14,064 bases of DNA, taken from positions 1-14,064 of the forward strand of contig JACPFZ010000027.1 of the NCBI GenBank assembly GCA_016182725.1, given 5' to 3'. The notes under the pieces are model-generated. The model searched no databases, was not told the DNA's origin, and saw nothing but the letters and a program-made list of their open reading frames with translations. A program made the translations under genes and the position numbers. Source of the DNA: Candidatus Gottesmanbacteria bacterium. Lineage in GTDB: Bacteria > Patescibacteriota > Microgenomatia > UBA10105 > UBA927. Below are positions 13,071-14,064 of this stretch, one piece after another. The stretch's first letter is position 1. Every line of letters starts with the position of its first letter.

Positions 13071-14064
13071 AAAAGGATCAGGTAAAACTGTTTTTGATTC
13101 TCATTGGTCTTGCACTTTTTGGATTTGTTCTTGGCAGTCAAAAGGAAGCAATCCGAACTGCAATCACCAGTCCCCGATGGTCTTTTTTGGCGGGAGCGGC
13201 AGATACGATATCTGCGGGTGAATTGAAAAAGCTACTTGCCACTAAGGACTTTATGCTCATTAACGTCCATACGCCGTACGAAGGTGAAATTGCCAAAACT
13301 GATACCTTTGTCCCCTACGATGCAATCGTGGAAAATACCAATAGTTTGCCGAAAGATAAAAACGCAGCCATAATCCTCTACTGCAAATCAGGGAACATGA
13401 GCGGTCAGGCTGTAGAAACCATGAAAAAACTTGGCTATACCAATGTCCGGCATCTGGCGGGCGGCATGGATAGTTGGAAACGATCAGGAGGAAACCTCAT
13501 GGACTTAAGCTCATTAGAACAAGAAGTAACCCCTGACGCTGGTATTGAACTGCCGATTTCCTGGGGAGACTTGGGACCTCGACTTGTTTCAGCTGGCGTC
13601 ATTGATCTAGCAAAGTTTAAGGAAGTGGTCAAGCTGACGCCGGAACAGGAAAAAGTGTTGACTGATGGCTCCAATGACAAGATCCGCATCACGAAAGACA
13701 ATAGTCAATTTGTAGTTGACATCCTGTGGGCAATCGGGCTTGCCCAAAAAAGTGATGTCTATGATAATGGACCGATGGGGAAAGAATATAAAAAAGACGC
13801 AGGAAATTTTGCCTCAACCGGCGGCTGGACCCTCGCCCGCGGGAATGCCATGAATTATCTCAATAGGTTTAATTTGATTAAGCTAACCGATGAACAACAG
13901 AAAAAAGTCAGCGAGATTGCCCAAAATGTCTACCGGCCGTGCTGCGGCAACAGCACGTGGTTTCCGGATTGCAACCACGGCATGGCAGCGCTTGCTGCAA
14001 TTGAGATGATGGTGGCGGCAGGACTGGATGATAAAACGATTTATAAAAATGTACTGACGCTCAA
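13067..14064 (+). CDS. Membrane-anchored rhodanese-like protein with Cys-rich C-terminal region (cut by window end)
   Basis: 332 codons are visible and the frame runs off the right edge. An N-terminal membrane segment (about 7-23) leads to a rhodanese domain (about 45-140): INVHTPYEGEI, LYCKSGNMSGQA with the catalytic-type C106, and VRHLAGGMDSWK. The active loop CKSGNMS keeps the C-x-x-G-x-x-S form, so it can carry a persulfide. Beyond residue 200 is a second region, mostly helical by its residues, with YRPCCGNSTWFPDCNHGMAA holding C292, C293, C302 and H304, which could bind metal or heme or form disulfides; I cannot name this region. A strong AAGGAGG stands 9 nt before the ATG, which overlaps the ccdA stop. 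The protein is probably outside the membrane, reduced by CcdA. Confidence 0.83.
   Translation, partial: MKKDQVKLFLILIGLALFGFVLGSQKEAIRTAITSPRWSFLAGAADTISAGELKKLLATKDFMLINVHTPYEGEIAKTDTFVPYDAIVENTNSLPKDKNAAIILYCKSGNMSGQAVETMKKLGYTNVRHLAGGMDSWKRSGGNLMDLSSLEQEVTPDAGIELPISWGDLGPRLVSAGVIDLAKFKEVVKLTPEQEKVLTDGSNDKIRITKDNSQFVVDILWAIGLAQKSDVYDNGPMGKEYKKDAGNFASTGGWTLARGNAMNYLNRFNLIKLTDEQQKKVSEIAQNVYRPCCGNSTWFPDCNHGMAALAAIEMMVAAGLDDKTIYKNVLTL

Overview
The window reads as a fragment of a Candidate Phyla Radiation (Patescibacteria) or similar ultra-small bacterial genome. This is inferred from a 23S rRNA gene broken by many insertions and a group I intron with a homing endonuclease, a 23S gene not linked to 16S, compact genes with 4-bp overlaps and often no Shine-Dalgarno sequence, and AT-rich palindromic repeats in RNA genes, spacers and protein genes. 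TGA is used as a stop, so the TGA=Gly codes of some CPR lineages are excluded.

Layout. Positions 1 to about 3851 (minus strand) hold most of a 23S rRNA gene, cut at the left edge near the peptidyl-transferase centre (about E. coli 2446). It carries a group I-like intron with a LAGLIDADG gene at E. coli site 1931 and seven hairpin insertions of three sequence families. Upstream, still on the minus strand, come a further hairpin repeat, a boxA-like site, another repeat, tRNA-Ala(UGC), a structured leader and a consensus promoter, with no 16S gene. Positions 4582 to 7825 (minus) hold a decayed sugar-epimerase-like gene, a ferredoxin-reductase-like flavoprotein, a PIN toxin with an AbrB-type antitoxin, thioredoxin reductase and thioredoxin. 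Positions 7903 to 14064 (plus) hold a nucleoside 2-deoxyribosyltransferase-like gene and then a copper/thiol block: CsoR repressor, membrane-anchored cupredoxin, Cu(I) ATPase CopA, DUF1573 protein, CcdA, and a rhodanese-like protein cut by the right edge.

Working together. CsoR has the C-H-C copper site and sits behind a promoter with a fitting CsoR operator, so the block is probably copper-induced. CopA would export Cu(I), with the cupredoxin as an outer-face partner. CcdA, DUF1573 and the rhodanese protein look like an extracytoplasmic thiol or persulfide branch, and TrxB/TrxA on the other side of the same locus could supply electrons to CcdA. That last link is inference.

The most unusual content is not a protein. 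It is the set of hairpin elements: three families inside the 23S gene, one of which also sits in the tRNA-23S spacer; a fourth present both in the rRNA leader and in frame inside CopA; and a fifth, about 125-nt, two-stem element present twice, each copy ending at the start codon of a gene of the copper block (csoR and the DUF1573 gene), with arms that covary.
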